64,000 bases of DNA from Polytrichum commune (taxonomy: Eukaryota; Streptophyta; Polytrichopsida; Polytrichales; Polytrichaceae). The position numbers were made by a program, and so were the translations under genes. This document shows positions 1-11,290 of this stretch, piece by piece. Positions within the stretch are counted from its first letter, which is position 1. Every line of letters begins with the position of its first letter. Below the pieces are notes generated by a model, which saw only the letters and a program-made list of their open reading frames with translations, made no database searches and was not told the origin of the DNA. The stretch lies in contig OX485806.1 of NCBI GenBank assembly GCA_950295325.1, forward strand, positions 45,255,169-45,319,168. Reading direction: 5' to 3'.

Positions 1-73
1 CTAAAAATTAGAATTCACACATAAAACGTTATGTCAAATAACTATCTTAACAAATATAAACGCTATATAATAA

Positions 74-1559
74 TTATGATATTTTCATAAGCATAAATGT
101 ATTTATAATTATAATGCATAATATTACTTGAGCCAAAAATGAGGTTTTTTCCAACCATAAATCAAGGTTATTGTCTATTAAATTTGGAGGCAAAAAACAC
201 AAAGCCTTGTGTGTTATTGGAGATGAATTCCACCACTTCAACCATTTCACTTTATGCTTGCCATTCACCGGAGTTGTTGCATTTTTTTGCAATTTCTCCA
301 AGGTCATTTCTGTATTAGGATGAGAACTCCAATTCTCATTTACCTGAAAAAATGTTGAATATAAAATACACAATAAAATAAAATATATTACAAAAATCAA
401 ACGAATAATATAAAGACTTATCTCTTTCACAAAATCAACGCCATTTGCAGGATCCGCAACTGCAAGGAATTTATCAAACTCTTTTAACCTATATGCCCTC
501 ATTGATTTCCTCACCGCATTTGCTATAGCCTTCAATTCAAGCCTACGAGATCTTTGGGCCAATAGAATGTTGTCCATATCCTCACAACATGCCTCTTCTG
601 ATGCTGCCACAACATTACGATGAAAAAAACATTGAAAAATTTTAGTTTAAAAGAATAAAAAAACTTAATGTAAAAACATGAAATTGATGTAGACATTGGG
701 TTTTTTAAAGACTCACATTGTAAATGAAAGCCGCAAAAATGTGTACAGTAAGAGAATATCATGTAGTCAATAGGCGTTTCTTTTTGCACTTATCATAATC
801 GTCAAGGAACAAAAGATTTTTAAATTCTTGTAGCTTCAAAGTCCCAAAGCTCCGAATGTGATGGATTTTATGAACCAAATTGGTCTTCATGTAATCAATT
901 TCTGTGGATCTGATATTCAAGAAAATAAATTTGTAAATATATGATTCAATGCATTTGACCAATTTTTTTTTTAAATCAACGGGCTTCACACCTTACCTAT
1001 TCACGTCATTCATGACATCCAAGAAAATGCCATTCACATCCATCGCATTAAGGCATATACAATCCACACTATAATGTCATTTTTTCTCATCAATATGAAT
1101 TTTATTTATGTGCCGTCTCCATGCTATAACTCGGTAGTTACCCTCCCATATCCAAAATATTTTATCTTTAAAAACCTTCAAATCCTCATCTCGGAAAAGT
1201 GACCGCTTAAAAACATCGTTCATTTGTTGCCATATTGGATCACAAGACCTCAACTTGTCCTATGTTACACATAAACTCTTCCCACGATCATTGTCAATAG
1301 AAACATACAAGACACGATCACCTTCTCTATAACCATTGAAATATTCATTATCCAACAATTGAACATCAAATTCTAGAAGTGGCCTAACCAAAGGCAATGG
1401 CTCCAAGCGGCATATAAAAATGGATAAATGACATTTAGAAAAACATCGAATTCGCAAGCTATTGATAACATAGTTGAAATATATTTTCTTTAATTTCTTT
1501 TTTAATGCTTCTTTAATATCGGTGTCCGCCAAAATATTATTATACATATTAACAACCAA
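74..1559 (-). pseudogene. Decayed multi-exon gene with a GNYR motif
   Basis: Minus-strand coding pieces run from about 1559 down to 74, separated by AT-rich intron-like stretches. The piece around 1270-1000 reads through two in-frame stops and contains the segment WEGNYRVIAWRRHIN. It ends at a good splice donor (AATAG/GTAAGG, near 1000). Further pieces lie at about 920-780 and 610-420 (basic, rich in Lys and Arg), and at 340-120. The G-N-[HY]-R-x-x-A-W motif resembles the GxxRxxA core of ParB/sulfiredoxin-fold proteins; that is a resemblance by eye only. I do not recognise the family with certainty. Plant TE-associated families with a similar motif are possible. Stops and a probable frame change near 790 indicate a pseudogene, unless some stops lie in introns. 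Confidence 0.3.
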
Positions 1560-2082
1560 ATTAAAGCGTATAATAAGTGAAAAAGATCATGCAACAAATA
1601 ATCATCCACTCTACAATAAAACATCAAATGTACATTATAAATAACTTCAAATAAATAAATAAACTAATTTATAAAATAAAATATATTTGACATTTAAAGT
1701 TCAATGCAAAAATGAATAAAGGCCATCTACATGACCGTATAATTGACATAACCATCAACATTTTGATATAACACAAAATACACATATAAATTTGAAAACA
1801 CCTAAATACTTTGCTAAAGATAATATTTATTTTCAAGTAAACTTTGGTAAAACCCATTCCAAAGCTTTTATTTTAAAAATTAACATGGTATAAAATGACA
1901 AAAATGGCTAACCCCTATACTTTAAATTGACAAATTAGAAGTATTTCTTCTAAAAGAAAAATATGGAATAATACCAAAATCCCTATTTCATGACTTACTT
2001 TCAAGAAATAACCATACAAAAAAATAAAGGCCACAGTTGTAACATAGACATTAAATTAGTCAAGAAAATATTTTAATATTTG

Positions 2083-3240
2083 AAAGAAAGTTGTGAAATA
2101 GGAGTTTTGGTACTGAAACCAATAATTCACAACTTTCTTTTAAGAAATACGCATGAAAGAATTTGAGGACATTCGTTGTAGTGTCAAAATAAATTGTCGA
2201 AGGACAAAAAAAAAATTTGAAAGAAAAATGTGGAATAGGGGTTTCGGTACCGAAATCTGTATTCCACAACTTTCTTTCAAGAATGAACCTGGAAAAAAAT
2301 GAGGACACCGACAATGGCGTCAACATGATATTATTGAATGACAAATATATTGTTTAAAGGAATATTGTGGAATAGGGGTTTCGGTACCAAAACCTTTTTC
2401 ACAACTTTCTTTTTCAAGAATAATATGGAAAAAATGAAGACACCAGCTATGGCGTCAATATGAAATTATTTATTAAAAAGTATATTGTTTGAAAAAAAAT
2501 TGTATAATAGGGCTTTCAGTATCAAAATCCTTATTCCACAAATTTTTCTTACGAATAAACATGGAAAAGAAATGATGACACTGACTATGGCGTCAACATG
2601 AAATTATTAATTAAAAAATACATTGTTTGAAGAAAAATTGTGGAATAAGGGTTTTGGTACTAAAACCCTTATTCCATAATTTTCTTTTAAAAAAACATTT
2701 TTTTCCATCAATTTTATGTTGATAGCATAGCGGTTGCCTTCATTATCTTCCATGGTTGTTTCTTCCTAATTTTCTTTGTTGCTTATTTCTTCCCCAAAAA
2801 TCATGGAATAGGGTTTTTGGTACCGAAACCCCTAATCCATAACTTTTTTGGAAGAAATAAAGAACAGAAAAAACGAAGATAGTGACTGTGTCGTCGACAT
2901 AAAATTGTTGAATGGAAAGTACATTGTTTTGAAGGAAATGTTTGGATTAAGGGTTTCGGTACCGAAATCCCTATTCCACAACTTTCTTTTAAAAAATAAG
3001 GATAGAAGAAAATGAGGTTAGCGGCTATGGCATGAACATAAAATTGGTAAATGATAAGTGTTTTTTTGAAAGAAATGTTGAGAATAGGGGTTTCGGTACC
3101 GAAACCCCTATTCGACAACTTTCTTTGAAGAAGTAAGCATAGAAGAAAATGAGGACATCGGCTATGGCATGAACTTAAAATTGGCGAATGATAAGTGTTT
3201 TTTTGAAAGAATTATTTGAAATAAGAGTTTTGGTGCCCTG
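2083..3240. repeat. Palindromic satellite array, GGTACC-centred, about 137-bp period
   Basis: Eight or nine copies of an inverted repeat occur at almost constant spacing. Centres are near 2108, 2246, 2383, 2519, 2656, 2819, 2958, 3095 and a degraded one at 3229; intervals are 134-139 bp except one of 163. The best copies (2246, 2958, 3095) have GGTACC flanked by GGTTTC/GAAACC arms and then AATAGG/CCTATT, extending on both sides into AAAGAAAGTTG-type arms of about 25 bp each. The linkers are also conserved (AATGAGGACACCG...GGCGTCAACATG-like). Open frames across the array are a by-product of the repeat. Each unit could fold into a strong hairpin. Confidence 0.85.
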
Positions 3241-3598
3241 AAATTATGACCACTGAAATTTGAAAAACACTTATAGATAGAATGAAAATAAAACTTATAT
3301 GTTGTCCTGGAAAATGATATGATGATGGCATTGCCAACTCCACGTTCATGCCAACCGTTGCTTCATCATCGCTATCGGACGCTCTGTATACACTGGCAGA
3401 TAAAGGTGGTTGATTTGCCGCTTGATGAAAGACCTCGTTTGCCATACCAAATGCACTGGCCATTGTTCTTCCGCTTGGTTTTTCCATTGGCCCTTCACTT
3501 GGAGTGTTCGCCTCCCTTTGTACATAGTGTGCCTCCTGTGCACAATCCTCATGAAATGGTGTTTTTTTTCTTCTCCTTACCGTTCCAAAACGTTCCAT
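3212..3598 (-). CDS. Unrecognised small ORF, possibly one exon
   Basis: A minus-strand frame of 128 codons starts MERFGTVRRRKKTPFHED and is polar and Lys/Arg/Glu-rich until about residue 96. It then turns hydrophobic at a possible donor (CCAG/GACA is poor), so the last 30 residues may be intron. No domain is recognisable. It sits directly beside the palindromic array and could be a decayed transposon exon. Both coding status and start are uncertain. Confidence 0.15.
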   Translation of the reverse strand: MERFGTVRRRKKTPFHEDCAQEAHYVQREANTPSEGPMEKPSGRTMASAFGMANEVFHQAANQPPLSASVYRASDSDDEATVGMNVELAMPSSYHFPGQHISFIFILSISVFQISVVIISGHQNSYFK

Positions 3599-3599
3599 T

Positions 3600-4331
3600 T
3601 TCCTTAAAGATTTTGGCCAAAACGATGTTTATTTTTTAGATTGAATTGGAAGAAAAATCCCCATGCGAGTGGGTCGAAACGGAAAAAAAATCCATGGAAA
3701 ATGGATTAGAACAGAAAAAATACCCCGCAAAGAGTTGTTTCAAAACGGCTTAAAAATCCATTCTGATTTTTAGGGTTAAGGTTTGCATGTTGCCTTATCA
3801 CATTACTTTAGAAATAGTAGCAAGTAATCTGCATACAATGTTTTTGATTGACAACATTTTCATTTTTGTATGTGATTTTATGTTTTCAAATCCCTTACAA
3901 TCAAATTTTGCGTAAAAAAACACAATTTCTATACTCAGGTACTTTAGAAGTTGAGGAGATGATATCAATTGGAAAATTGCCTCATCTATACATAACACCA
4001 TGAAAAACTTACCAGTGCATTGTAAATGGAAGTACATTCTCCTTCTTATTTTGCGTCAGACATATCGTTGGTAGTGTTGCTTACTTGTTTATCATCATCA
4101 TTTTTAAAAATGAACGGTTGTTTGTTGTCTTGCGTCTCATTTCAACATTCTCATTTTTTTCTATTGTAGGAAATTCTAGTACGCGTGCAGTGTCTTTGAT
4201 GTCACATAAAGTGACTCTATTCATTTGTCGTTCTATTTTGGTCTTATATAATTGCTTCGTGATAGAAAATTTCAAAACCTTCTTCCTTCTTCTCTTCTTT
4301 GCCAAAGCCGTGCACCCTTCTTCTTACATTT
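3600..4331. other. Gene-free stretch, AT-rich
   Basis: Between 3640 and 3760 are short imperfect repeats of GGAAAAAAAATCC-like phrases. The rest is AT-rich with only short open frames on both strands. Nothing recognisable is seen. Confidence 0.4.
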
Positions 4332-4787
4332 CTAAGTTCTCTTTTGTGCACACTTGGTCTTGTTTAAAAGAAGGAATGAATTTGGAGGTTTTGGTTTCAA
4401 AGGACCATATGACCTATTCTCTAAGGTGTCCACAAACCGGTACAAATCGTCGTTGTCTTCATCTTCATTAGATTCTACCAATGATACTACCTCAGTAGAG
4501 GGTTTGTCAAGAAGGGATTTGTTGGGGGGATCTTGTATGGTGGAGTTAATGACCTTGTTCAATTGAACAAAGTTTGGTGATCCATCTAAAAGAGTAGAGG
4601 GCTCTGCCATGTGTTTTGTAAGGGGGTTGACTAACCATTGGGCTCTTGTTATAACTGCGGCATCTACCGTTTCTTTTTCCAACCCCATAAGAAGAGTAGA
4701 GGAGACAATTGGCTTAAATTCGTGTAGTACATCGAGTGTGTTCTGGAGGATTGGATCACTATTGCCCATTGGGTCCATGAAATTCAC
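4332..4787 (-). CDS. Unrecognised exon-like ORF, acidic C-terminal half
   Basis: A 151-codon minus-strand frame starts MNFMDPMGNSDPILQ and carries an acidic patch (ESNEDEDNDD, about residues 100-109) followed by a Lys/Pro-rich tail. The sequence just upstream on the same strand (4800-5090) reads as Gln/Asn/Pro-rich broken frames, as in disordered parts of retroelement Gag or nuclear proteins. No domain is recognised. The composition looks protein-like, but I cannot assign a function or a true start. It could be a decayed retroelement segment. Confidence 0.2.
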   Translation of the reverse strand: MNFMDPMGNSDPILQNTLDVLHEFKPIVSSTLLMGLEKETVDAAVITRAQWLVNPLTKHMAEPSTLLDGSPNFVQLNKVINSTIQDPPNKSLLDKPSTEVVSLVESNEDEDNDDLYRFVDTLENRSYGPLKPKPPNSFLLLNKTKCAQKRT

Positions 4788-5137
4788 GTCAACATACCGA
4801 GCGTCTTAGGAATTTGGTTAATGAGGATGACCCGGTCGGGCTTGACCCCTAACTTGATTTTGGTTATGACCAAAATTTAGGTTATGGTCATCTATATTGA
4901 ATCATTGGTTCCAATTGGTACTATGGTTGTAGCCTTGGTTTCCATGGGAAAATTGTTGTCCGTTGCCTCCATGTCGGGGTTGGTTGGGTTGGAACCCTTG
5001 CACTTGCCTGTCATGAAAAAAAATTGGTATTGCCTTGCGGATGCGGATTGTTGTAAGAGTTACCTTGGCTATGACCTATGCAGATCAAGTCATACCTTCA
5101 TCTAATGGTTGGCCTTTACGGCTGCCCCCACCCTAGC

Positions 5138-6112
5138 TGTCGCGCACCTCTCCATGAGGAGTGCCCGAAACACCATGGGCACAAGGGGGACCCCGGAGTG
5201 ACACCCGGGACTTGTGGCGCCGTTGGTGAGAGGGCCCAAGTGATCCTAGTGTGGGTGAGGGCCCCGGGCGTTGGGAACGCCTCCCTCCCACAGAGACTAA
5301 GAGGCATGAGCGTAAGGCCATAAGCTATGCATAGCTCATGGCGTGGTGATTCTAGAATGCTCAAGATCACCTCAAGCGGAGGTGTGAGCTAGGAGTTATG
5401 GCCATTTGAGTGGGGCGCTGTCCCGGGACAGCGCCTTGGTACAGAAGTGCCTGGGAGTGATTCCCGGGACTGCCAAGGTTCAAACAGGCATAACTTCCTC
5501 AAGACTTGCCAGAATGGGGCAAGTGAGGCATCCATCGGCATCTACGTGAAGCGTAAATGAAGATGAAGTGGTTAATTGTTATGATCAAACATCATACAAG
5601 GAAGTTATGATGGTCTGAAGCTGCTGGGGGGGTTCTAGGCCCAGCAGCTAAAGGAAAATGTCCACTTGGCCCCAACTCTTGGTAGAGAGACAAGAGGTTT
5701 CTTGACGGTGGGGTAGGGGCCCCGCGAAAAGTCCTAGAGGCTTATATGGGTGAGGTGGTGTGGCCTCACCCACCCGAGGCCGAACGGCACGGCCTCCATG
5801 GGCTTTGGCTCATTGTGAGGCCATAGTTGCCTAGTATGCGTCGGGTTGTTGTAGTGTTGCTTCGGCAACGCAATGATCAACATAGGATTGGACTTCCATG
5901 GATAGAAGTCCACATCGGAGAAATGGGTTACCGATTAAGGGGTGAGTCCCGAAAGCAAAGTAGGAGGGTTGGTTCCCCTCCTATGAACTATATGGTCCGG
6001 GGTAGGAAGAGCTAACCATTAGCATGGCCGAATGCGAATGGTTAGCGCTCGTAACCTTTGCTAGGAATGAAAATTGGCAAGATTGCTAAAGGGGCTAGCA
6101 CGGGTTGTGACA
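5138..6112. mobile_element. Solo LTR of a retrotransposon
   Basis: A 975-bp block starts TGTCGCG and ends TTGTGACA, the TG...CA ends expected of an LTR with short inverted termini. It is flanked by a perfect 5-bp direct repeat, CTAGC (5133-5137 and 6113-6117), which is a target-site duplication. No internal retroelement domains adjoin it, so it is best read as a solo LTR left by LTR-LTR recombination. A diverged copy in the same orientation lies at 58484-59371. The element family cannot be told from the LTR alone. Confidence 0.85.
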
Positions 6113-6117
6113 CTAGC

Positions 6118-6490
6118 CGCCATTATCTAAACTCCTAGATCCAACGGTCACGATTTTCCAATCCTTTGATCCAATGGCCTTCATCCGCTCGACTTCATCC
6201 ACTTAACATTATTTTCCGTTTGTTAATATCCTCCGTTTATACCTTCGTCCGCTTGGCATTTCATCCGTTTGATATCATCCTATGTTTGTTGTTGTCCTAC
6301 ATTTCACCTTCATCCGCTCGACATCTCATTTGTTTGATATCATCATTTGTTCGTTGTTGTCCTACATTTGATGTTCTCATACGTTGTCATTCATTCACTT
6401 GACGTCGTCCTACATTATCATTAATCCATTTGATGTCGTCCTACGCTGTCGTTCATCCCTTCGACGTTGTCTTTCATCCATTGTCTAAAT
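6118..6490. repeat. Degenerate pyrimidine-rich repeat
   Basis: From about 6170 to 6480 the plus strand repeats loosely the phrase CATCCGYTTGAYRTCRTCC, with spacers such as TTGTTGTCCTACATT, roughly ten times. The copies are too diverged to give a fixed period. No coding signal is seen. Confidence 0.5.
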
Positions 6491-6734
6491 TTCTTCATAC
6501 TAATTAATTAACCTAAATCTAATTTCTATTCACTAACTTCATTTCTATTTAGACTACGACCTAACCGTGAGCAGTTTGATTGATTCACACGGATAAATAA
6601 TAACAAGTTTCTAAAGATAAAAAACAATCGAGAAGATTCTACGCACACTTGCGTAGAAACCTCTTCTTTGTATTTGCCTATAGATTATTTTTGTTTTATC
6701 ACTAGCTCAATTTGGGATAGCACCAGTCAATGTA

Positions 6735-6800
6735 ACCAACCAGATTCGAACCCGGGTTGATCGAGACCTAATACCAGTCTCTTACACAACTTGCATCCAC
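6735..6800 (-). repeat. tRNA-like pol III box, possible SINE remnant
   Basis: On the minus strand, GGGTTCGAATCTGG (near 6745-6760) matches a tRNA B-box, with GTAAGAGACTGG about 30 bases upstream as a weak A-box. A full tRNA cloverleaf cannot be drawn, because the acceptor and T stems do not pair. This is therefore more likely a tRNA-derived SINE head or chance than a tRNA gene. Confidence 0.2.
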
Positions 6801-6918
6801 ATGCGGATGTCTCAAAACCTAGTAGCTACCTACATATTGATTCTTTTCTAATATCTAACTTCTTTGTTTTTGTAGATTGTGGGCCTAAATTCAATCTGTG
6901 AGCGTGATCCATATATGT

Positions 6919-8379
6919 TAAATGTGTGAAAGATTGGACAGTAATGGCTTGTCATGTGTACGATAGTCGATATTGTAAAGCATTGACTATTGCGTATTGT
7001 GACATGCAATCTGAGGATGGTACAACATAAACTTTGTTTTGGAAAAATTTGAATGTTGTAATAGTAAAAAATTATGTTTCAAAGGTAATTCTCAAAGGGT
7101 TTATGGCAGACAATGCTCAAGCTAATTGAAATGCGGTGAGTATGATTTACAGTGATGGTGATCTAACTTTGCCCATGTTGGCACATGAGCGTACATGTTT
7201 TTTTCATTGGTCTGCAAGTTTGGATAAGATTATACAGAAATATATCAAACCATCCTTGCAATTTCAACACAAAGAACTTTGCAATGATTATAAAGATGCA
7301 AAAACAATGGACGATGTTGAGACTAAGTACTATGTCATTTGTTCTTGGTGGTTGTCATCCGGAGCTGCCACAAAGGAAGGCATCATTGGCCTTTCAGAGT
7401 GGTTGGGATTTTGTCATTTTCGTTATAGACAATGGGGTGGTCACATGTTACTTGTAAGTGCATAATAATCTATATTATTCAATGTCATTGAGCTTTTGTT
7501 GATATTTTTTTATTCTAACACATTTATAATTCATTTTTCCTAAACCTATATTTGTGTGTGGTTCATAGGATATGACAATCACTCAAAGAACATGCAGAAA
7601 TGCCAACATGCAACCTTGCAGAAACTATACACAACAAATGGTTCCTATAGTCCGGCAACAAGATGATTTGTTTATATAAAACAACACTGGATGACATGAT
7701 TCGTGCCTTCATGAAAATTGCAAATTATCGGGCATGGTTGAAAGGGGAATTAGATGGTGAAGGCCCGGATTCTACGTCCTTGAAACTCAAAGCAGCTGCT
7801 AGGTGTGGGGATCCAAAAATGTTGGTTGATGCTATGAAGTCTTACCTAAGGGCAGAATGCGCCAAAACCAACAATTTTGCAATGGAAAGGTTCGAGCTAT
7901 TTGGATCCACCAAACAAAAATTCAACATGCATCGACCCGAAAAAGTGAATTATTCCATTTCTCGTCCTAACACCCGGACAACTTGCCAACGCATAGAGAA
8001 ATCATTGACTTTTGTACAGCATGATGTGGTTCAGATTACATCTATCTTAGAGATTGAATGTCTCGTTCCCAATTGGCACATTGCAAGATTACCACCCAAC
8101 TCAGCTAAATGATGTTGGGCATTGCAAGTCATTACAGGGACTATATGCAATGCCAAATTCGGGAGCAGCAAACATGACACACCTACACCAACATCGAAAG
8201 GGCTCAAGAAGGAATTTTGTTCTACCAACAATGTGGAGTATGAATTTTGGTTTTGCCCTGATGACGTCAAGCGTTGTGTAAATGGCACTAAGAAGAAATG
8301 TGTGTTGGCACCTACATATACGTACAATGAGGTTATGCACCTACTTGAGTTTGTTGGTGTTGTAGAATGTGAGTAGTTG
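6919..8379 (+). pseudogene. Decayed transposase-like gene (MULE-like candidate)
   Basis: Plus-strand coding pieces can be followed from about 6919 (VKDWTVMACHVYDS...), through GFMADNAQAN near 7100, ERTCFFHW near 7190 and WLGFCHFRYRQWGG near 7400, to a good donor at 7453/7454 (CTT/GTAAGT). A second piece starts after an acceptor at 7568 (TTCATAG/GATATG). It runs through KLKAAARCGDPKML near 7780 to a Lys/Cys-rich end at 8376. In-frame stops near 7030, 7128 and 7640 and a frame change near 7600 show it is broken. The order Trp-rich, Asp-containing core then basic C-terminus resembles MULE-type transposases. I place it there tentatively. Confidence 0.4.
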
Positions 8380-8399
8380 TGCAAGTGTTGGTTGTAACT

Positions 8400-9040
8400 A
8401 CATGTATAAGGATGTCAATAAATGACATGTATTGGTTTGGATTATTATAATAAAAATCAGCAATGGATTGAAAGTGTTTTAAATGATTTATAGCAATAGG
8501 GCCCTTTCACTTGTACTTCATTTAAAATGCTGGCAATTTACAATTGAAAATATATAATTAATTTGTCAAAATTTTGGTTTTGTACCCTAAACCCGTGTGT
8601 CTTTACTAAATTTGGATTCATTTCTCATGTGTTACTGCTCACCGCTCACTGCTCACTGCTCATCGGTCATAAAATAGCTTCCCTCGTGTAGTATGTGACA
8701 TTATGGAATAACACAAAGTGCAACATTTTAATGTTGTACATTTGATGATTTAACACATGGGACATGGATAATCTTCCCAAACTTGCATACATATGCAAAG
8801 TTTAAACTTTCTAGGATATGTTTGAAGAACATTGATGCCAACATGTACAAAATAGTGAGAATAAATACATGTACAAAAAATGGTCACTATCAACCATGCA
8901 ACATAAATCTCTTAATACCAGACTTTGTAGTAGCAGTTACACAAGCAACGCACATTCTACACAATTTATCACAAATGCATTCCACTTGCAACAAGTTCAA
9001 ATAAAAAACTTTTTGAATCTTTGCTTATGATGAAATCCAA
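8400..9040. other. Gene-free stretch with a short CTGCTCAC repeat
   Basis: About 640 bp of AT-rich sequence. The only structure is a run of four CTGCTCAY units near 8633-8665. No coding signal is seen. Confidence 0.4.
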
Positions 9041-9043
9041 TAA

Positions 9044-10260
9044 TTATTTAGCACTAACACGTGTTTCCATGAAGTGAATAGTCTTGCATTCCATGTCATT
9101 CTTGTCTATTGTTGCATTAGGCTCTTCATCTAGATTAGAGTGCTCATCATTGCTTGCAATAAGACCTTCAATTCCCATGTGATCCCAAGTGAACAATCTC
9201 AGTTGTTGAAAACCTAGCTTATGTGATGGTTTCATCAACCATATCAAGATAATCCACAATATGAAGTTTCTCAATGGGCCTACCAACTGTATTGCCTAGA
9301 TTCAAACTTGCTATAAGTTTTTTTTAATTGTGAAACTTCTTCATTAATTTGTGATTTCACTATTTCTTGAAGATTGTGAATGTCTGCATATGCTCCAAGC
9401 ATTGCGAATGGTGTCTTTTTCCATATCATTCCATGCTGCAACTACCCATATCATACATTGTAATAATTTTTCTTGGGTTCCTCCCAAATCTTGAGTACCA
9501 TTTGTTGTTGCATAGTGTTCCAAAATCCAAACCACCGATTTCCATTTGTACCACAATTTTAGAGTATCAATCACTCCTTGATCCAAAGGTTGTACCACCG
9601 ATGTCACATTTGCTAGAAAAAACAACAAAGTGATATTTGATAGCACAAATGCTTCACAACAATCATGGGTTTTGGCACACCACAAACGGTATGACATGAG
9701 GCATTGTTTATCAAAATTAAAATGTTTTTGTTCTTTGCTACCATCAAGTTGTTCTCAACCATCACCAAATTTGTAAAAATGTTCTTTGTCATCCATGCAG
9801 TGGCATTGAAATAATAACACACCAACATATTGGGGTCAAAGGCTTTAGGAAAACACCTTGGTCATGTTGATTTATGGATTAATACCATCTTCACTTGCTT
9901 TTTCCTTGAGACATTTGTACAAAGCCCCAAAGTAATATGATCTTTCTATTTTTCCATCCCCCTATGCCGACCTACATTCAATGTTTTTGAGGGAGGTGCC
10001 CTGTAATACAAATTTGTCTCATCAAAATTGAAAACATCCTCGAGATCATATGGTGCAATTATTGTAGGCAATTTGGCTTGAGAATCTCCAATACCATTGG
10101 CATCAGCATCACTAGATTCACCACAAAGATTGTGACATGCAATTTTGTGTATAGCCTTGAAATTCCCCAACCATCCAGGAGAAAATTTCAAATCATTTTT
10201 TGGGATGCCAAAAACATTTTTCAGTTCCATAGATTTTGGTGTAAGCATTGCATCATTAAC
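9044..10260 (-). pseudogene. pogo/Tigger-type transposase remnant
   Basis: Three minus-strand frames give successive parts of a Tc1/mariner-superfamily pogo/Tigger transposase. They are a CENP-B-type helix-turn-helix end (FSPGWLGNFKAIH, about 10190-10150), the first catalytic Asp region (LEDVFNFDETNLYYRAP, about 10040-9990), the middle region (ILILINNASCH, about 9730-9690) and the last region (VTSVVQPLDQGVI, about 9610-9570). In intact relatives the middle motif reads LLLxDNAxxH. Here the Asp is Asn, so this copy is catalytically dead, and frames change between pieces. A right-end TIR remnant lies at 10391-10419. I could not find the left TIR. The N-terminal HTH is only partly present. Confidence 0.75.
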
Positions 10261-10390
10261 AATTCCCCTCTTTGCTCTAATTTGGAGTTCATTAAGTAAT
10301 TATTAAGCTCAAAAAATCTTGAATTTTAGCCTTATTTCACCAATATTAAATGGTTTGCTAACTTTAAGTGATCCATAAATTTTTTTTCAA

Positions 10391-10419
10391 GTGGCTCACT
10401 AGTTAATGGAGTTTTACTT
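10391..10419. repeat. Tigger-like terminal inverted repeat remnant
   Basis: Read on the minus strand this is AAGTAAAACTCCATTAACTA, close to the CAGTRAAACYCCRTTAAYT ends I know from Tigger elements. It is placed just outside the 5' end of the transposase remnant, where a right terminus is expected. Confidence 0.45.
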
Positions 10420-10461
10420 AATGGATTTCCTACTATAAGTTTGTATGGCCCCTTTTGCCGG

Positions 10462-11290
10462 GTCTCTTTAAATACCCCCAACGAGCGTTGCACTTGTCAG
10501 GGCGGCAGGCAAGGGCAGCCCCAAAAAAACCAGAGGTTCGGACATCCGACCCTGGCCTAATCCTCCGACCCTGTCCATCCGATGTCCAGCCTGGACAGAC
10601 GCCCGATTTTCCGGCCGGCTTCCAGCCTGGCTGCCCGCCCCGCCCTCCACCTGGCCACCCTCCACCTAGCACCTAGCCACCCTCCACTTCACTAGTGCAT
10701 TGCCTTCCATTTGAATTTTTTTGGTTTTGCTTTGCTCATGGCTGTTGCAATAATGCGAGGAGCTTTGGTGTGGTGGTCAACAACATGGCGGCAACCATGC
10801 ATATGCACTAGATCTTAGGTATGAGGTCGTAGGACAGGGCGCTGCTCCAAAAAAATGCAATGGATCCAAGAGAAAAACACAATTTCATGGCATGCGGCCA
10901 AGCACATGGACTGAATCTTGGATCTGAGGGCGATGGATAGGCCGTTTTTGGTTTGGGGTTGCAATGGATCAAAGAGAGGGATACAATTTCATGTTGACAG
11001 TGAAGCCCATGGACTAGATCTTGGATCTAAGGGCGATGGACAAGGCGTTGCTGATTTAGGGCTGCAATGGATCCAAGAGAGGAGAACATTTTCATGGTGG
11101 TGGCGAAGCACATGGATTGGATTTTGGATTTGAGGGCGATGGACAAGGCGTTTATGGTTTAGGGTTGCAATGGATCCAAGAGAATAAGACAATTTCATGG
11201 CATGCGGCCAAACACATGGACCAAATCTTGGGTTTCAGGGTGTAGGTGTGAGTCCAAAGTTATGCCCACATATGTTTCTAACCCTCTAAA
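10462..11290 (+). repeat. Left long TIR with subrepeats
   Basis: The outer 340 bp are GC-rich (CCGGCCGG-type runs). The inner part has four tandem units of about 100 bp, each containing GCAATGGATCCAAGAGA, then AATTTCATGG, CACATGGAC, ATCTTGGATCTGAGGGC and GATGGACAAGGCG. Pro/Arg-rich open frames over the GC-rich part are composition artefacts. Confidence 0.8.

Noticed and set aside
2060..3118. CRISPR-like regular spacing of palindromes and the open frames across them
   Set aside because: The genome is eukaryotic, the linkers are conserved rather than unique, and there are no cas genes. It is a satellite. The frames exist only because the unit repeats.
6735..6800. A tRNA gene on the minus strand
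   Set aside because: Only the B-box resembles a tRNA. The stems do not pair, so at most it is a SINE remnant.
10433..10676. Pro/Gly/Arg-rich ORFs on both strands
   Set aside because: They lie in the GC-rich outer TIR and have overlapping frames and repeat composition.
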